In this document: piece by piece, positions 8,487-17,053 of the stretch
Layout of the letters: every line of letters begins with the position of its first letter
Position numbering within the stretch: position 1 is the stretch's first letter
Source of the DNA: JAGLOK01 sp963676355
GTDB taxonomy: Bacteria > Bacillota > Clostridia > Christensenellales > UMGS416
Direction of reading: 5' to 3'
DNA: 64,000 bases
Assembly: GCA_963676355.1 (NCBI GenBank)
Contig: OY781093.1
Location: forward strand, 2,294,001 to 2,358,000
Translations under genes and position numbers: made by a program
Notes under the pieces: model-generated
The model's input: only the letters and a program-made list of their open reading frames with translations
Databases searched by the model: none
What the model was told of the DNA's origin: nothing

Positions 8487-9506
8487 CTAATTCTCCTTGT
8501 ATTTATGTATGTTCATTTTTGTATATATATCAATATCAATAGGTATGAAATTTGATTGAAACTCACCTTCTATATTGTTAATCAACGCTTCTACACTTTT
8601 ATATCCTGCATCATATCCGTTTCTGTCAAGTATTCCGGATATTATTCCTTTTTCCACAAGAGATATAATTTCTTCATTTATGTTAGTACCTACAATTGCA
8701 ATTTTGCCAACAAGATTTCTCTCAACTAAAACTCTGGCTGCTGAAATTGTATCTTTGGCATTGGTGCAGAAAATTACATCAATATCCTTATAATTATTTA
8801 AAATATTGCGAGTTAAATCTTCAGCTCCCAGCAAATCAGAACTTCTGTATAGTGTTGCCACTATATTCAAAGTATATCTAGTGTCCTCAATGCTATTTAA
8901 ACCCATAACCATGGAATCATCATGGCTCAAAACAGCACTCTCAACAGCCTTTTCCTCTTCTCCTGAGAAAATTATTGCAAGATTAATCTCTATATCTTCA
9001 TTGTCAATCTGAGAAATCATCTGAGCCGCATGAACTCCTAGCTCATAATAATTTGTCCCAACATAGCACAAGTTGCTGTCCTCAATTGGTTCATCTCCTG
9101 CCAATACTACGGAAATATCGTTTTCTAAAATACTGCTTATTGAGTTTGTATATTCTAACGAGCTTATTCCATTAACGATAATGCCATCAAGCCTAGCCTT
9201 GTTTGCGATATTAATATATTCAAGCATTGTGTCATGACTGTCCGTATATGCCGTCGGGTTATACTCTATTACAATGTTGTTTAATCTAGCGGCATCAAAA
9301 ACGCCCTCTCTAAATTGCTTCCAATACTCATCTTTTTCATTATTTAAAATAAGTGAAAAATGATATTTTGGGTTTTCTGAAAATACATTCGTTTGGACAT
9401 CTTCGTAGCCTTTTGAAATTCTAATATAGTAGTACAAAGTGCCTACAATTGATGCAAACAAACCAATGACCAATATTGCTACACCTATTTTAAAAATAGA
9501 CTTCAT
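8487..9506 (-). CDS. Membrane-anchored periplasmic-binding-protein sensor (XylFII-like role)
   Basis: A 339-residue type-I periplasmic-binding fold. The N-terminus is a transmembrane anchor at about 8-27 (GVAILVIGLFASIVGTLYYY) with no lipobox Cys, so it is tethered rather than lipidated. Domain hallmarks include YHFSLILNN, LDGIIVNGISS, IDVIFCTNAKDTISAARVL and the closing dyad NGYDAGYKSVEAL. It overlaps the upstream unknown gene by ATGA and precedes the kinase by 3 bp. The context says ligand sensing in a complex with the kinase, not transport. The ligand is unknown; a pentose or hexose is inferred from similarity to sugar-binding proteins. Confidence 0.85.
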   Translation of the reverse strand: MKSIFKIGVAILVIGLFASIVGTLYYYIRISKGYEDVQTNVFSENPKYHFSLILNNEKDEYWKQFREGVFDAARLNNIVIEYNPTAYTDSHDTMLEYINIANKARLDGIIVNGISSLEYTNSISSILENDISVVLAGDEPIEDSNLCYVGTNYYELGVHAAQMISQIDNEDIEINLAIIFSGEEEKAVESAVLSHDDSMVMGLNSIEDTRYTLNIVATLYRSSDLLGAEDLTRNILNNYKDIDVIFCTNAKDTISAARVLVERNLVGKIAIVGTNINEEIISLVEKGIISGILDRNGYDAGYKSVEALINNIEGEFQSNFIPIDIDIYTKMNIHKYKEN

Positions 9507-10063
9507 ACGTCCAATAACCTAATATTGTTTTCTAATTCCGAATCATCTGAATTAGTTCGTATTCTTGTAAATATTACCGAATCATAATAGCATGTTTCAG
9601 ATATGTCTTTATTAAACATAACATCCGAATAATCCATCATATATATATCAGTTATATCTTTTATTGATTGTTTTAAACCTGATAGAATTCCGTAATCATA
9701 ATACATTAAAAAGCTGTTGTAGAGGTCTATGCTATAGTTTTCGGAACTTAGCTCAATTGCGAATAAGCTTTCAGGCCTCTTTTTCTTATTCTTTCCTCCG
9801 AAAAATGTAGCTAATCCGAAGAGTTTTTTTTCGGTAGAAGGGATTTGTTTTTTAATATAATTCAAACCGCAACTGTTTAAAACATTTTCTATTTCGCTTT
9901 CAGTAAGTTTTTTTATTCTTGAATTTGTATCTACAAACATCAAAGCGCTTTTTTCCGATTTTATAATAAACTCAAGTACGCTGCTTCTGAATAAATGTAT
10001 ATCATTTGCATGATAATAATGGGCGGTAAAATCGCGTTCGGTTTTTTTTATCTTAATTTTCAT
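9503..10063 (-). CDS. Unrecognised cytoplasmic protein, first gene of the sugar-sensor operon
   Basis: A 186-residue protein that I do not recognise. The start is placed at ATG 10063 (MKIKIKKTERDF), because upstream in-frame codons lack a ribosome-binding site and would encode an implausible hydrophobic extension. It has no signal peptide or membrane helix. It is mixed alpha/beta by composition, with a basic patch (FFGGKNKKKRPES) near residue 97. Its stop overlaps the next gene's start (ATGA), and it lies immediately downstream of a terminator and a promoter candidate. It is therefore the first gene of the sensor operon. A regulatory role is possible but unsupported. Confidence 0.65.
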   Translation of the reverse strand: MKIKIKKTERDFTAHYYHANDIHLFRSSVLEFIIKSEKSALMFVDTNSRIKKLTESEIENVLNSCGLNYIKKQIPSTEKKLFGLATFFGGKNKKKRPESLFAIELSSENYSIDLYNSFLMYYDYGILSGLKQSIKDITDIYMMDYSDVMFNKDISETCYYDSVIFTRIRTNSDDSELENNIRLLDV

Positions 10064-10097
10064 ATATAGGCCTCTGTATAGTGTGTTTATTCTAATT

Positions 10098-10126
10098 ATT
10101 ATAATGCACAAAGAGTCATAAAACAA
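10098..10126 (-). promoter_or_regulatory. Promoter candidate for the sugar-sensor operon
   Basis: On the minus strand, a perfect TATAAT (10103-10098) lies 17 bp from a weak TTGTTT (10126-10121). It falls between the mmsB terminator and the start at 10063. Confidence 0.5.
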
Positions 10127-10155
10127 ACAAAGTACCATAATAAAAATTACGGTAC
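10120..10155 (-). terminator. Rho-independent terminator after mmsB
   Basis: On the minus strand, a 10-bp stem with one wobble pair (arms 10155-10146 and 10141-10132) closes a TTTT loop. It is followed by a T-rich tract. It separates the chvE-mmsA-mmsB operon from the sensor operon. Confidence 0.75.
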
Positions 10156-10181
10156 ATTGTCTGCTTTTATATCAATAATAA

Positions 10182-11357
10182 TCAGGTTTTTGATTTTGAT
10201 TTGGAGAACACATCAAAGGCAACCGCCAAAAGAAGAACGAGGCCTTTCGTGATGTCCTGCCAGAATGTAGACACTCCCATTATTGACATACCATTGTTTA
10301 GTATGCCCATTATAAATCCACCTATTACAGCACCCTGTACTGTTCCTATTCCACCAGAGGCCGATGCACCACCTATAAAACAAGCGGCGATAGCGTCAAG
10401 TTCAAAACCTTTACCAGCTGTAGGCGAAGCCGCATTAAGCCTTCCTGCAAATACTATTCCTGCAACCGCTGCTAAAAGCCCCATATTTGCATATGCCAAA
10501 AACAATATCTTCTTTGTCTTTATGCCTGAAAGCTCCGCCGCCTTCGCATTTCCGCCCAAAGCATAAAGATGCCTGCCAATTACTGTCTTTGTTGTTATGA
10601 AGCCATAAATCAGCATAAGCCCACCGAGTATTACCAAAATAATCGGAATACCATCGTCTTTTGCAAGCCAAAAAGTGAAAAGTTCTATTATGCCTACAAG
10701 AACAGCCGTTTTAACCACTGTTGTCCAAAATTCCGGAACTTCATATCCACGTGCCTTCTTTTTTCCACGGATATAAAATACATAAAATACATAAAGCGCT
10801 GAGCAAAGCACTCCTACTGCAATTGCAGTAAGATTTAGGCTGTTTTCGTTTTTATTCAAAAAATCCGGAATAACACCTGATGCAATAGTTATATAAGTCT
10901 GCGGCAAACCTAAAGTTTGACCTTCTAATATGATATTATTAATACCTCGGAAAACAAGCATACCTGCCAGTGTCACAATAAATGCCGGTATCTTCATATA
11001 AGCTATCCAAGCCCCCTGCCAGATACCTGCCAAAGTCCCCGCTACAATAGCCATCAATATTGAAATCCACACATTCGCACCCAGTGTCGCTGCAAAAAGG
11101 CCGCTAATGGCACTTACAAACGCGACTACAGATCCTACCGAAAGGTCAATATTACCGCCAGTCAATATACACATCAACATTCCTATCGCCAGTATCAGTA
11201 TATAGCTGTTCTGGTAAATCAATATCGATATGTTTCTAGGCTTTAAAAGAATTCCTTTAGTAAGCGCCTGAAAGAATATCATTATAACAACAAGTGCTAT
11301 AAGCATAGTATACTGTCTCATATTATGCTTTAAATAATTTCTGACTTTTTCTATCAT
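10182..11357 (-). CDS. mmsB: Multiple monosaccharide ABC transporter permease MmsB/GguB
   Basis: A 391-residue polytopic membrane protein of the ribose/xylose (CUT2) permease family. It shows the N-terminal YTMLIALVVIMIFFQ, the ILTGGNIDLSVGSVV permease signature, and a second conserved stretch FIGGASASGGIGTVQGAVIGG. The length and the central insertion (KKKARGYEVPEFW) fit the GguB/MmsB subfamily better than RbsC. ATG 11357 has AAGGGGAT upstream and follows mmsA by 12 bp. With ChvE and MmsA it imports monosaccharides such as xylose, arabinose, galactose or glucose. Confidence 0.92.
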   Translation of the reverse strand: MIEKVRNYLKHNMRQYTMLIALVVIMIFFQALTKGILLKPRNISILIYQNSYILILAIGMLMCILTGGNIDLSVGSVVAFVSAISGLFAATLGANVWISILMAIVAGTLAGIWQGAWIAYMKIPAFIVTLAGMLVFRGINNIILEGQTLGLPQTYITIASGVIPDFLNKNENSLNLTAIAVGVLCSALYVFYVFYIRGKKKARGYEVPEFWTTVVKTAVLVGIIELFTFWLAKDDGIPIILVILGGLMLIYGFITTKTVIGRHLYALGGNAKAAELSGIKTKKILFLAYANMGLLAAVAGIVFAGRLNAASPTAGKGFELDAIAACFIGGASASGGIGTVQGAVIGGFIMGILNNGMSIMGVSTFWQDITKGLVLLLAVAFDVFSKSKSKT

Positions 11358-11369
11358 TTTCTTATCCCC

Positions 11370-12896
11370 TTACTTCATGCTGTTTATGATGCATTCCATG
11401 ATGTTTTCTTGAGTCGCATCTTTTTTGTCTTTCTCTCCAACCATTTTTCCTTGGTTCATTATATATATCCTATCCGCCACTCCAAGTATCTCCGGGAGTT
11501 CGGACGATATCACAAGTACGCATTTCCCTTCGTCCGCAAGTTGGTTTATAATTTTGTATATCTCATATTTTGCACCTACATCTATACCCCTTGTCGGCTC
11601 ATCTAGAAACAATACATCAGGTGCGGAGAATATCCACTTGCTTAATACTACTTTTTGTTGATTCCCACCGGAAAGGTTTTTAGCCTTTTGATAGACACTA
11701 GGTGTTTTAATGGAAAGCTTCTCACGATATTCCTCAGCTACATCAATCTCACGGTCTTCATCAACCACTCCGTTCCTGCTTATATTTTTAAGGTTTGCCA
11801 TAGTAATATTGCTCTTAATATCCTCTATTAGAACCAAACCTGCCGTTTTCCTATCTTCTGTTACATATGCTAATCCATTGTCAATAGCCTGACTTATATT
11901 ATTGAGCTCTAGCTCTTTGCCTTCTTTAATTATCGTTCCCGATATTTTTTTGCCATATGCTTTTCCAAATAAGCTCATAGCAAACTCAGTCCTGCCTGCT
12001 CCCATGAGCCCCGCAAGCCCCACAACCTCTCCCTTTCTAAGATTCATGGATACATTTTTTATAACCATAGTATCTTCGTCCAACGGGCTGTATACGGTCC
12101 AGTCTTTTACTTCGAATCCAATTTCACCAATTTTGGATGTATGCTTAGGGAACCTGTTTGTAAGCTCTCTTCCTACCATCCCTTTGATTATTCTTGCTTC
12201 GCTTACCTCGTTTTCATTGTTGTCCAAAGTTTCTATCACCTGTCCGTCACGGATAATCGTAATGGTATCGGCAACTTTGGTAACTTCGTTTATTTTATGA
12301 GATATTATGATACACGTTAAGCCTTCTTCGCGGTTAAGCGTTTTTAAAAGCTCCAAAAGATTGTTTGAATCTTCATCATTAAGGGCTGCTGTAGGTTCAT
12401 CTAATATCAAAAGCTCTACGTCTTTTGAAAGTGCCTTTGCTATTTCCACAAGCTGCTGCTTGCCAACACCAATATTTCTTATCAGCGCTGTATGTTTTTC
12501 TTTAAGCCCGACCTTTTTTATAAGCCCTTTGGCTTTTTCATTTGTTTCATCCCAATCTATCATCCCTAATCTTTGTCTCTCATTGCCGAGAAAAATATTT
12601 TCGGATATTGTCATATGAGGACTCAATGCAAGCTCTTGATGAATAATCGCTATTCCTCTTTTTTCACTTTCTCGAATATTTTTAAACTTACACTCTTCCC
12701 CGTGATAGAGTATATTCCCCGAATAATCCCCATATGGATATATGCCGGAAAGCACGTTCATCAATGTAGACTTACCCGCACCGTTCTCGCCTACAAGCGC
12801 ATGAATTTCTCCTTTTTCCACTTGAAAGCTTACGTTATCCAAAGCTTTTACTCCGGGAAATATCTTTGTTATATTTACCATTTCTAAAATGTGCAT
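11370..12896 (-). CDS. mmsA: Multiple monosaccharide ABC transporter ATPase MmsA/GguA
   Basis: A 508-residue CUT2 ATPase with two fused ABC cassettes. Cassette 1 has Walker A GENGAGKST, and ELLILDEPTAAL as Walker B. Cassette 2 has the degenerate Walker A GLMGAGRTEF, usual in this family, signature LSGGNQQKVVLSKW and Walker B VLFLDEPTRGIDVG. The start is ATG 12896, with AGGAGA spaced 8 bases. It follows chvE after a 127-bp gap containing a stem-loop and precedes mmsB by 12 bp. It energises uptake from the cytoplasmic face. Confidence 0.95.
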   Translation of the reverse strand: MHILEMVNITKIFPGVKALDNVSFQVEKGEIHALVGENGAGKSTLMNVLSGIYPYGDYSGNILYHGEECKFKNIRESEKRGIAIIHQELALSPHMTISENIFLGNERQRLGMIDWDETNEKAKGLIKKVGLKEKHTALIRNIGVGKQQLVEIAKALSKDVELLILDEPTAALNDEDSNNLLELLKTLNREEGLTCIIISHKINEVTKVADTITIIRDGQVIETLDNNENEVSEARIIKGMVGRELTNRFPKHTSKIGEIGFEVKDWTVYSPLDEDTMVIKNVSMNLRKGEVVGLAGLMGAGRTEFAMSLFGKAYGKKISGTIIKEGKELELNNISQAIDNGLAYVTEDRKTAGLVLIEDIKSNITMANLKNISRNGVVDEDREIDVAEEYREKLSIKTPSVYQKAKNLSGGNQQKVVLSKWIFSAPDVLFLDEPTRGIDVGAKYEIYKIINQLADEGKCVLVISSELPEILGVADRIYIMNQGKMVGEKDKKDATQENIMECIINSMK

Positions 12897-12954
12897 ATGG
12901 GTGTCTCCTATTTAGACTTAATTTATACAAGCTTATTCCTTGAAAATAAAGATT

Positions 12955-12992
12955 GATTATGACGACAACACACTAGCATTGCCGTCATAATC
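12955..12992 (-). promoter_or_regulatory. Intercistronic stem-loop between chvE and mmsA
   Basis: GATTATGACG (12955-12964) and CGTCATAATC (12983-12992) form a perfect 10-bp stem, and the flanking AATAAA/TTTATT could extend it. There is no strong T-run, so it looks like an mRNA-stabilising or attenuating hairpin that keeps binding-protein output above that of the ATPase and permease. Confidence 0.6.
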
Positions 12993-13023
12993 TTTATTGT
13001 GTTATTGAGTCAAGGTATTTGTT

Positions 13024-15138
13024 TTATTTCAGTTGATCCTCAGTATAATAACCAGAGTCAATAAGCAGTGCTTTGTAATTTTCTAAGTCTGCAAATACTG
13101 GTTCGCAAAGGTATGAAGGAACCTTTTTCACATTGTTATCATACTCACCGTTTACAGGCACTTCTTTGTCTGTTAGGATCGCAACGCACATATCAACCAC
13201 TTGTGCTGCCAAAGTTCTTGTGTCCTTAAATACTGACATTGACTGTTTTTGGGCTATGATGTTTTTAACTGAGGTTACATCACAGTCCTGTCCTGTAAGT
13301 ATAGGATAAGGTTTGTCATCCGAACCGTAGCCTGCAGCGTCAAGAGATGCCGCTATTCCTTGTGCCAATGAGTCGTTTGGTGAAAGCACCACATCGATGT
13401 TCTCATCTGCATAGAAACCTGAAAGAAGGTTGTCCATTCTTGCCTGTGCGCCTTCGGACTTCCATTCCATGATACCAATATCCTGCCACTCATCATTTGT
13501 TTTGCCCTGACCTGATTTAACAACAAGTACTCCGCTTTCAATATAAGGTGTCAATACATCAATTGCGCCTTTGTTGAAGAATTTTGCATTGTTATCATCA
13601 GGTGATCCTGCAAATACTTCCATTGTGAATGGACCCATCTCTCCGTCTGCTAAGCCGAGAGCTTTAACTATATATTCACCCTGGATTGTTCCAACTTTTT
13701 CATTATCAAATGTTGCATAGTAGTCAACAGCATCTGTGTCCATTATCAGTCTGTCATATGCTATTACAGGTATTCCTTCGTCTTTAGCATCAGCCAAAAC
13801 TCCGCCTAAAGCGCCGCCGTCGATTGAAGCCACAACCAGCAGGTCAACACCTTTGGTTACCATGTTTTCTACCTGTTGCACCTGTTTTGCTACATCGTTA
13901 TCTGCATACTGAAGGTCAACATTGAATCCCTGAGCTTCGAGTTGAGTCTTCATGTTGTCGCCGTCTTGATTCCATCTCTGAAGAGATTTTGTGGGCATCA
14001 AAACGCCAACTGTTTTGCCCTGAACTTCTTCTTCTGGTTCTTCTTCTGTCATATCATCCATACCAAGAGCTTCGGCTGAATAATATCCTGAATCAACAAG
14101 AAGTGATTTGTAGTTATCTTTGTCTGCAAATACAGGTTCGCAAAGATATGAAGGAACCTTTTTAACGTTGTTATCATATTCGCCGTTTACAGGTACAGTC
14201 TCTTCAGAAACTATAGCTACAACCATATCAACAACCTGAGCTGCCAAAGTTCTTGTGTCTTTAAACACTGACATTGACTGTTTTCCGGCTATGATGTTTT
14301 TAACAGAGTTAACGTCACAATCCTGTCCTGTAAGTATCGGATAAGGTTTAGAATCAGACCCATATCCTGCAGCGTCAAGAGAAGCCGCTATGCCTTGTGC
14401 CAATGAATCATTTGGTGAAAGAACCACATCAATGTTTTCATCTGCATAGAAACCTGAAAGAAGGTTGTCCATTCTTGCCTGTGCGCCTTCGGATTTCCAT
14501 TCCATGATACCAATGTCTGTCCATTCATCGTTTGTTTTGCCCTGTCCAGACTTAACTACAAGAACGCCACTTTCAATATAAGGTGTCAATACGTCGATTG
14601 CGCCTTTGTTGAAGAATTTTGCATTGTTGTCATCCGGTGAGCCTGCAAACACTTCCATTGTAAATGGGCCTTTTTCGCCATCTGCAAGTCCGAGAGCTTC
14701 AACTATATATTCACCCTGGATTGTACCAACTTTTTCATTGTCGAATGTTGCATAATAGTCAACTGCGTCAGTATCCATAAGCAATCTATCATATGCGATT
14801 ACTGGTATTTCCTTCTTCTTTGCATCTGCCAAGACTCCGCCTAAAGCACTGCCGTCAATTGAAGCTACAACCAAAACATCTACGCCCTTGGTTATCATAT
14901 TTTCAATCTGAGTGACTTGCTTAGCAACGTCATTGTCTGCGTATTGCAGGTCAACTTCATAGCCTTTAGACTCAAGCTGAGTTTTCATGTTGTCGCCGTC
15001 TTGATTCCATCTTTGAAGTGATTTAGTAGGCATAAGTACACCAATCACAGTTTTGTCACTGTCGGTTGTTTGGCAACCTGACAAAACAGCTACAAATAAC
15101 ATAACTGCAATTAGAATTGTAATAATACTCTTTCTCAT
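13024..15138 (-). CDS. chvE: Tandem-duplicated ChvE-type sugar-binding lipoprotein
   Basis: A 704-residue protein, about twice the usual ChvE/XylF length. A lipoprotein signal ends in LSGC (Cys22). Domain 1 (about 29-355) and domain 2 (375-704) are nearly identical over their full length. Each has GVLMPTKSLQRWNQDGDNMK, VIAYDRL.MDTDAVDYYATF, SPNDSLAQGIAASLDAAGYG and LTGQDCDV. An acidic linker (MDDMTEEEPEEEVQG) joins them. Sugar-contacting positions appear kept in both copies, so one lipid-anchored polypeptide probably binds two sugars. GGAGG precedes ATG 15138. It is first in the operon with mmsA and mmsB. The close identity suggests recent duplication or gene conversion. Confidence 0.93.
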   Translation of the reverse strand: MRKSIITILIAVMLFVAVLSGCQTTDSDKTVIGVLMPTKSLQRWNQDGDNMKTQLESKGYEVDLQYADNDVAKQVTQIENMITKGVDVLVVASIDGSALGGVLADAKKKEIPVIAYDRLLMDTDAVDYYATFDNEKVGTIQGEYIVEALGLADGEKGPFTMEVFAGSPDDNNAKFFNKGAIDVLTPYIESGVLVVKSGQGKTNDEWTDIGIMEWKSEGAQARMDNLLSGFYADENIDVVLSPNDSLAQGIAASLDAAGYGSDSKPYPILTGQDCDVNSVKNIIAGKQSMSVFKDTRTLAAQVVDMVVAIVSEETVPVNGEYDNNVKKVPSYLCEPVFADKDNYKSLLVDSGYYSAEALGMDDMTEEEPEEEVQGKTVGVLMPTKSLQRWNQDGDNMKTQLEAQGFNVDLQYADNDVAKQVQQVENMVTKGVDLLVVASIDGGALGGVLADAKDEGIPVIAYDRLIMDTDAVDYYATFDNEKVGTIQGEYIVKALGLADGEMGPFTMEVFAGSPDDNNAKFFNKGAIDVLTPYIESGVLVVKSGQGKTNDEWQDIGIMEWKSEGAQARMDNLLSGFYADENIDVVLSPNDSLAQGIAASLDAAGYGSDDKPYPILTGQDCDVTSVKNIIAQKQSMSVFKDTRTLAAQVVDMCVAILTDKEVPVNGEYDNNVKKVPSYLCEPVFADLENYKALLIDSGYYTEDQLK

Positions 15139-15220
15139 CGAGACTTCCTCCTTAATGTTTATATTATTATTATAGGTTCGTATCGAATTATAAGAAGAGA
15201 TTAATTTACCTTATATGTGT

Positions 15221-15233
15221 TGATTATTAATCA
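15221..15233. promoter_or_regulatory. Palindrome TGATTATTAATCA upstream of chvE
   Basis: A 13-bp palindrome (6-bp arms around one base) followed by a related half-site, GTGATTAGTAAT. It lies about 85 bp before the chvE start and is an operator candidate. Confidence 0.35.
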
Positions 15234-15254
15234 TTGTGATTAGTAATATTTTAC

Positions 15255-15298
15255 TACTGGATTAATTTAATTATACATAATGACTAAATAATCCAGTA
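15255..15298. promoter_or_regulatory. 10-bp inverted repeat upstream of chvE
   Basis: TACTGGATTA (15255-15264) and TAATCCAGTA (15289-15298) are exact inverse complements, 24 bp apart. On the minus strand the spacer holds a TATAAT-like element, so the repeat could bracket the chvE promoter. On the plus strand it is followed by a T-run and could also act as a terminator. Confidence 0.4.
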
Positions 15299-16022
15299 TT
15301 TTTTTGTTACTTATTTAATTTTATCCATATTTTGTTAACGAATTATTTGTTTTTATGTAGCTTAATCCTTAATTTTCGAACTAAAGAAAAGATGATAATA
15401 AGATTTAATTAAAATGAAATTATGAATAAACAAACTTAACCTGTTTTTTGGCTTGCAGTTTGTTTTTTTGTCAAAAATTAGTATCCCATGCATTTGCAGC
15501 GTTATGTTATTGTGGAAAACAACATTAAAATAAGCAAAAAAATGCCTGCCATAAGCATTATTTTAATATGGTGTGGCACTTGTGTTCTGATAATAGTGGC
15601 AAGTTTAATTAAACTGTGTGCATATATTATTTTAGATAAACATTGGAAATATGGTTGTATAATATCATTCAATAGCAAAATAATAAGCGAGTTGCTAAAT
15701 AGATAGATTTTTGTATATTTAAGAAAACACTAAAATTGATATCGCAGCGACGAGTATTCTATAATGCAGTATGCCTCATTATTTACCCTACCATATTCAT
15801 TGATATTGACACGGTTAATGCGATTGTATTGTCTTCTTTTCTAAAGTTGATGCTGAATGCAAGATAATAAACAGCTAGAATTTAAAAATGAAATCTTAAA
15901 AGAGTGCCTGGTCTTCCTAATGAGAATACGAAAAAAATAGGGTTTAATAAATCACATGAACATGTGTGCAGTGTGCGGTTGATGTGCAACATCCAGCGCA
16001 AGTGAAAAAACTTTTTTAACCG

Positions 16023-16877
16023 TTAAATCCCAATCAGCACAAGCGCAATTACAGAGCATAATACTCCTATAATTTTTCTTGCATTTATTGCTTCTTTGAG
16101 CATAAGCCAGCTTATTACAGATACAATAACGAACGAAAATTGAGAAATGGGAATCACAACACTAACATCCCCTGTCTTAAAGGCCACAAGTGTAAAATAT
16201 ATAGCCAGCATTAGCAGCAATCCTGATATCATAGGCATGAGAATATCTTTACGTAAAATACCAGCTTTACCTTTGCGTTTATGATAAAAAATCAAGCCGC
16301 TTATAAAAGCAACCGCCAAAAATCTCCAAAACAGAACTCTAAACGCATCCGCACCGGAGATAATCGCAGCTTTGTTAAACATATTAATCACACCGCATCC
16401 CAAGCAAGCGGCAACGCTTAGCAAAATAGATTTTCTGTTTGCTCTATTACCAAATGCATTTCTGGACAAAATCAACATACCCACTATGCAAAGAAATATC
16501 CCCATACCTTTTACCAGAGTAATTCTTTCACCGAGGAAAATAACAGCTAGAATGATTCCCGGAATCATATTTAGACGGTATATAGTTACGGTCACGGTTG
16601 TACTGCTCCCGTTAAAGCTTAAAAGAAACAGCATATATGTGCCAAAAGATAATAATCCTAATATTGCTCCATATAAAATATCTACTGATTGGATTTCAAA
16701 TCCACCGTTTTGTATTAGACCAATAAAAAAAGCACACAATACTGACGAAACTGATGAAACAAAATAAAAAAAGTATATGCCGCCGGTTTTTCCTTCAATT
16801 GCAGCCTTCCTATAAATTAAATCATTAACAGCACAAAGAATCATACTGCACAGTGCAAGGTATACCGGATTAGTCAA
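16023..16877 (-). CDS. EamA/DMT-family membrane transporter
   Basis: A protein of about 284 residues with roughly ten hydrophobic helices and the two-half EamA repeat. The second half ends with VSVVIPISQFSFVIVSVISW, a typical DMT stretch. The start is set at TTG 16877, because AGGAGG lies about 9 bases upstream; an earlier in-frame TTG at 16895 overlaps that site. It is the last gene of the long catabolic run, 176 bp after the NagB-like gene. It may import a breakdown product or export a by-product. EamA proteins move varied metabolites, so the substrate is open. Confidence 0.85.
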   Translation of the reverse strand: MTNPVYLALCSMILCAVNDLIYRKAAIEGKTGGIYFFYFVSSVSSVLCAFFIGLIQNGGFEIQSVDILYGAILGLLSFGTYMLFLLSFNGSSTTVTVTIYRLNMIPGIILAVIFLGERITLVKGMGIFLCIVGMLILSRNAFGNRANRKSILLSVAACLGCGVINMFNKAAIISGADAFRVLFWRFLAVAFISGLIFYHKRKGKAGILRKDILMPMISGLLLMLAIYFTLVAFKTGDVSVVIPISQFSFVIVSVISWLMLKEAINARKIIGVLCSVIALVLIGI

Positions 16878-17053
16878 AAAATTAGTCCTCCTCAATTTAT
16901 ACTACTGCTTTACACACGAGCTACTCAGTAGTCAATACGCCGTACAATGAAATAACAGCGCTGGTGCGGTTATGCATGAATCAGCATAAGATGTCTTTAT
17001 CCCATCTTCTATAGCTGCATTCAATTCCCAGCGCTTTAATCCTTGGATTAACC

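Larger units (their letters stand above)
15139..16022. other. 884-bp intergenic region upstream of chvE
   Basis: No supportable gene. The part nearest chvE is AT-rich and carries the two operator-like repeats listed separately. The remainder is unannotated; a 72-codon plus-strand frame lacks a ribosome-binding site. No clear terminator is visible after the EamA gene that ends at 16023. Confidence 0.6.

Noticed and set aside
13024..15138. The idea that the ChvE repeat is an assembly error
   Set aside because: The two halves differ at many scattered positions in protein and DNA and are joined by a unique linker in frame, so a real duplication is more likely, although long reads should confirm.
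15488..15706. 72-codon plus-strand frame with hydrophobic stretches
   Set aside because: No ribosome-binding site, AT-rich context, no recognisable motif; hydrophobicity is expected by chance in such DNA.
15840..15950. Short plus-strand peptide resembling the start of an AlbA/Schlafen-type protein (QLEFKNEI)
   Set aside because: Only about eight residues fit and a stop follows after 27 codons; not enough to call a remnant.
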